Below are positions 6,285 through 7,776 of a stretch of DNA of 7,776 nucleotides, piece by piece. The notes beneath the pieces were generated by a model. That model made no database searches, had not been told where the DNA came from, and saw nothing but the letters and a program-made list of their open reading frames with translations. The stretch lies in the NCBI GenBank assembly GCA_030609125.1, contig JAUWCW010000083.1:1-7776 (forward strand). The letters are read 5' to 3'. Source of the DNA: Candidatus Rokuibacteriota bacterium. Its GTDB lineage: Bacteria > JAUVQV01. A program made the translations under genes and the position numbers. The first letter of the stretch is position 1. Each line of letters opens with the position of its first letter.

Positions 6285-6478
6285 TACCTTCCTGGAGGGA
6301 GGGGGGATCCGTTTTCCGCGACTTCGTCATCACCGAGGTACTCGTGCTCGAGAATGGGGTCCCGCGGCCTCTCGTCCCCGATGACACGTCGACGGCGGGT
6401 GTAGATCTGCCTGTCCCGCGAGACGTCGGAGCGAAGCCGGCAGACGGGTCTTGTGCAGTACTGCCATTTGGCATCCAT
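6203..6478 (-). CDS. Small unrecognised cysteine-containing protein (91 aa)
   Basis: I do not recognise this gene. ATG at 6478 opens a 91-codon frame, starting 42 bp after the atpC stop. The protein begins MDAKWQYCTRPVCRLR, continues with a basic run (TRRRRVIGDERPRD), an acidic stretch (EHEYLGDDEVAE, 44-55), then RYCAGLCE and a Pro/Lys/Arg-rich tail. Cys8, Cys13, Cys66 and Cys70 form two pairs that could bind zinc, although spacing of four and three residues is not a standard zinc ribbon. By my count about 73% of codons before the overlap end in G or C, as expected for a real gene here, and the main rival frame is Ser/Thr/Pro-rich and shadow-like. Its last 27 codons overlap the methyltransferase start. 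No good ribosome binding site precedes the ATG. The frame may also be non-coding, or longer than the true protein. Confidence 0.55.
   Translation of the reverse strand: MDAKWQYCTRPVCRLRSDVSRDRQIYTRRRRVIGDERPRDPILEHEYLGDDEVAENGSPLPPGRYCAGLCEIEPPPERTLPKPRRKKQLKG
6287..6293 (-). promoter_or_regulatory. Ribosome binding site for the methyltransferase, inside the 91-aa gene
   Basis: AGGAAGG on the minus strand lies two bases before TTG at 6284 (five if only AGGA pairs). It is the best Shine-Dalgarno-like sequence near the methyltransferase start and supports the TTG over ATG at 6272. It falls within the coding frame of the upstream small gene. Confidence 0.5.
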
Positions 6479-6520
6479 TCTAACTAGGATGCAGGGGACG
6501 GGAAAACGAAACGGAGAAAA

Positions 6521-6940
6521 CTAATTCCCTCTGGCGACTTCGAGCTGAACATCCATGAGAAGAAGCTCCTCCTCGAGCTCCTCCAACTTCTTCTCATGGG
6601 TCTCCCGGTCTATCTCCTCGAGGATCTTCTTTCTGCGGCCCTCCAGCTCGGAGACGTCAAGCTCTTCCTTGAGCGCCGCCCGGTTGACGAGAACCCGCAC
6701 CTCGTTGTTCTGAACCTCCGCCACACCGCGGCCGAGAGCCGCCGTGTCCGCGCCGTCGGGCGCGCGGTAGGCCAGCCTTCCGGGAACTATCTTCGTCAGC
6801 AGGGCTGCGTGCTGGGGGAATATACCCATCTCTCCTTCCGAGCCGGGAAGGGTCACTTCGAACACTTCTCCTTCCAGCACCGGCCCGTCCGGGGTCAGGA
6901 CCTTGAGATTCAGCGTGGAAGAGGCTTTTTCTTCGCTCAC
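6521..6940 (-). CDS. atpC: F1Fo ATP synthase subunit epsilon
   Basis: Subunit epsilon is part of the central stalk of the F-type ATP synthase. It links gamma to the c-ring and can inhibit ATP hydrolysis through its C-terminal helices. The 139-aa length is normal. The N-terminal beta-barrel domain (about 9-88) shows LKVLTPDGPVLEGEV and the family signature LPGSEGEMGIFPQHAALLT (31-49). The C-terminal part (about 94-136) is a strongly charged helical hairpin, ELEGRRKKILEEIDRE and onward. GTG at 6940 is preceded by GGGAGGAAACC, a strong ribosome binding site, and the gene begins 12 bp after the atpD stop. It is the normal last gene of an F-type ATP synthase operon. No obvious intrinsic terminator is seen in the 42 bp after its TAG, so read-through into the small gene and the methyltransferase is possible. 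Confidence 0.97.
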   Translation of the reverse strand: MSEEKASSTLNLKVLTPDGPVLEGEVFEVTLPGSEGEMGIFPQHAALLTKIVPGRLAYRAPDGADTAALGRGVAEVQNNEVRVLVNRAALKEELDVSELEGRRKKILEEIDRETHEKKLEELEEELLLMDVQLEVARGN

Positions 6941-6952
6941 GGTTTCCTCCCG

Positions 6953-7776
<824 letters not shown>

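Noticed and set aside
5658-6404. 248-codon plus-strand open frame opposite the methyltransferase
   Set aside because: The minus-strand frame has SAM-binding and NPPF motifs. The plus-strand product has none and would run against every other gene.
6262-6474. Alternative 70-codon minus-strand frame in the region of the small gene
   Set aside because: The product is dominated by Ser, Thr, Pro and Gly, typical of an out-of-frame reading, and it lacks a good start site. The overlapping 91-codon frame looks more protein-like.

Overview
Every gene I can support in this window lies on the minus strand, so transcription runs from right to left. The DNA is GC-rich and most codons end in G or C. The gene families suggest an anaerobic bacterium with a high-GC genome. 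Synergistota or a Desulfobacterota-type lineage would fit, but no marker here settles the phylum and this is an inference only.

Reading with transcription from the right edge, the window opens inside atpD (F1 ATP synthase beta, start outside the window). It is followed 12 bp later by atpC (epsilon), which is probably the end of an ATP synthase operon. Next comes a small unrecognised gene (about 91 aa, four cysteines). Its 3' end overlaps by about 80 bp, in another frame, the start of a TrmN6/YfiC-like methyltransferase.

A short AT-rich gap (5430-5501) carries a candidate sigma70-type promoter and a small inverted repeat. It precedes a second cluster: a small protein of unknown function (138 aa), an S41/CtpA carboxy-terminal processing protease with a PDZ domain, a YibQ-type divergent polysaccharide deacetylase, and tsaD (tRNA t6A synthesis). 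The protease-deacetylase and deacetylase-tsaD joints are 4-bp stop/start overlaps (TTGA and ATGA), so these three genes are very likely co-translated.

An 88-bp gap with a plausible extended -10 promoter then precedes a two-gene unit: a class V, cysteine desulfurase-like PLP enzyme, and the first 43 codons of a DUF3343-type (putative Se/S carrier-like) gene that runs off the left edge. These two overlap by 4 bp (GTGA). The pairing points to sulfur or selenium mobilisation.

No RNA genes, CRISPR arrays, insertion sequences or phage genes were seen. No stretch longer than 300 bases lacks a gene. Most of the window is ordinary housekeeping DNA. The points worth a second look are the two small unknown genes, the unusually long gene overlap at 6203-6284, and the truncated DUF3343 gene coupled to the desulfurase.
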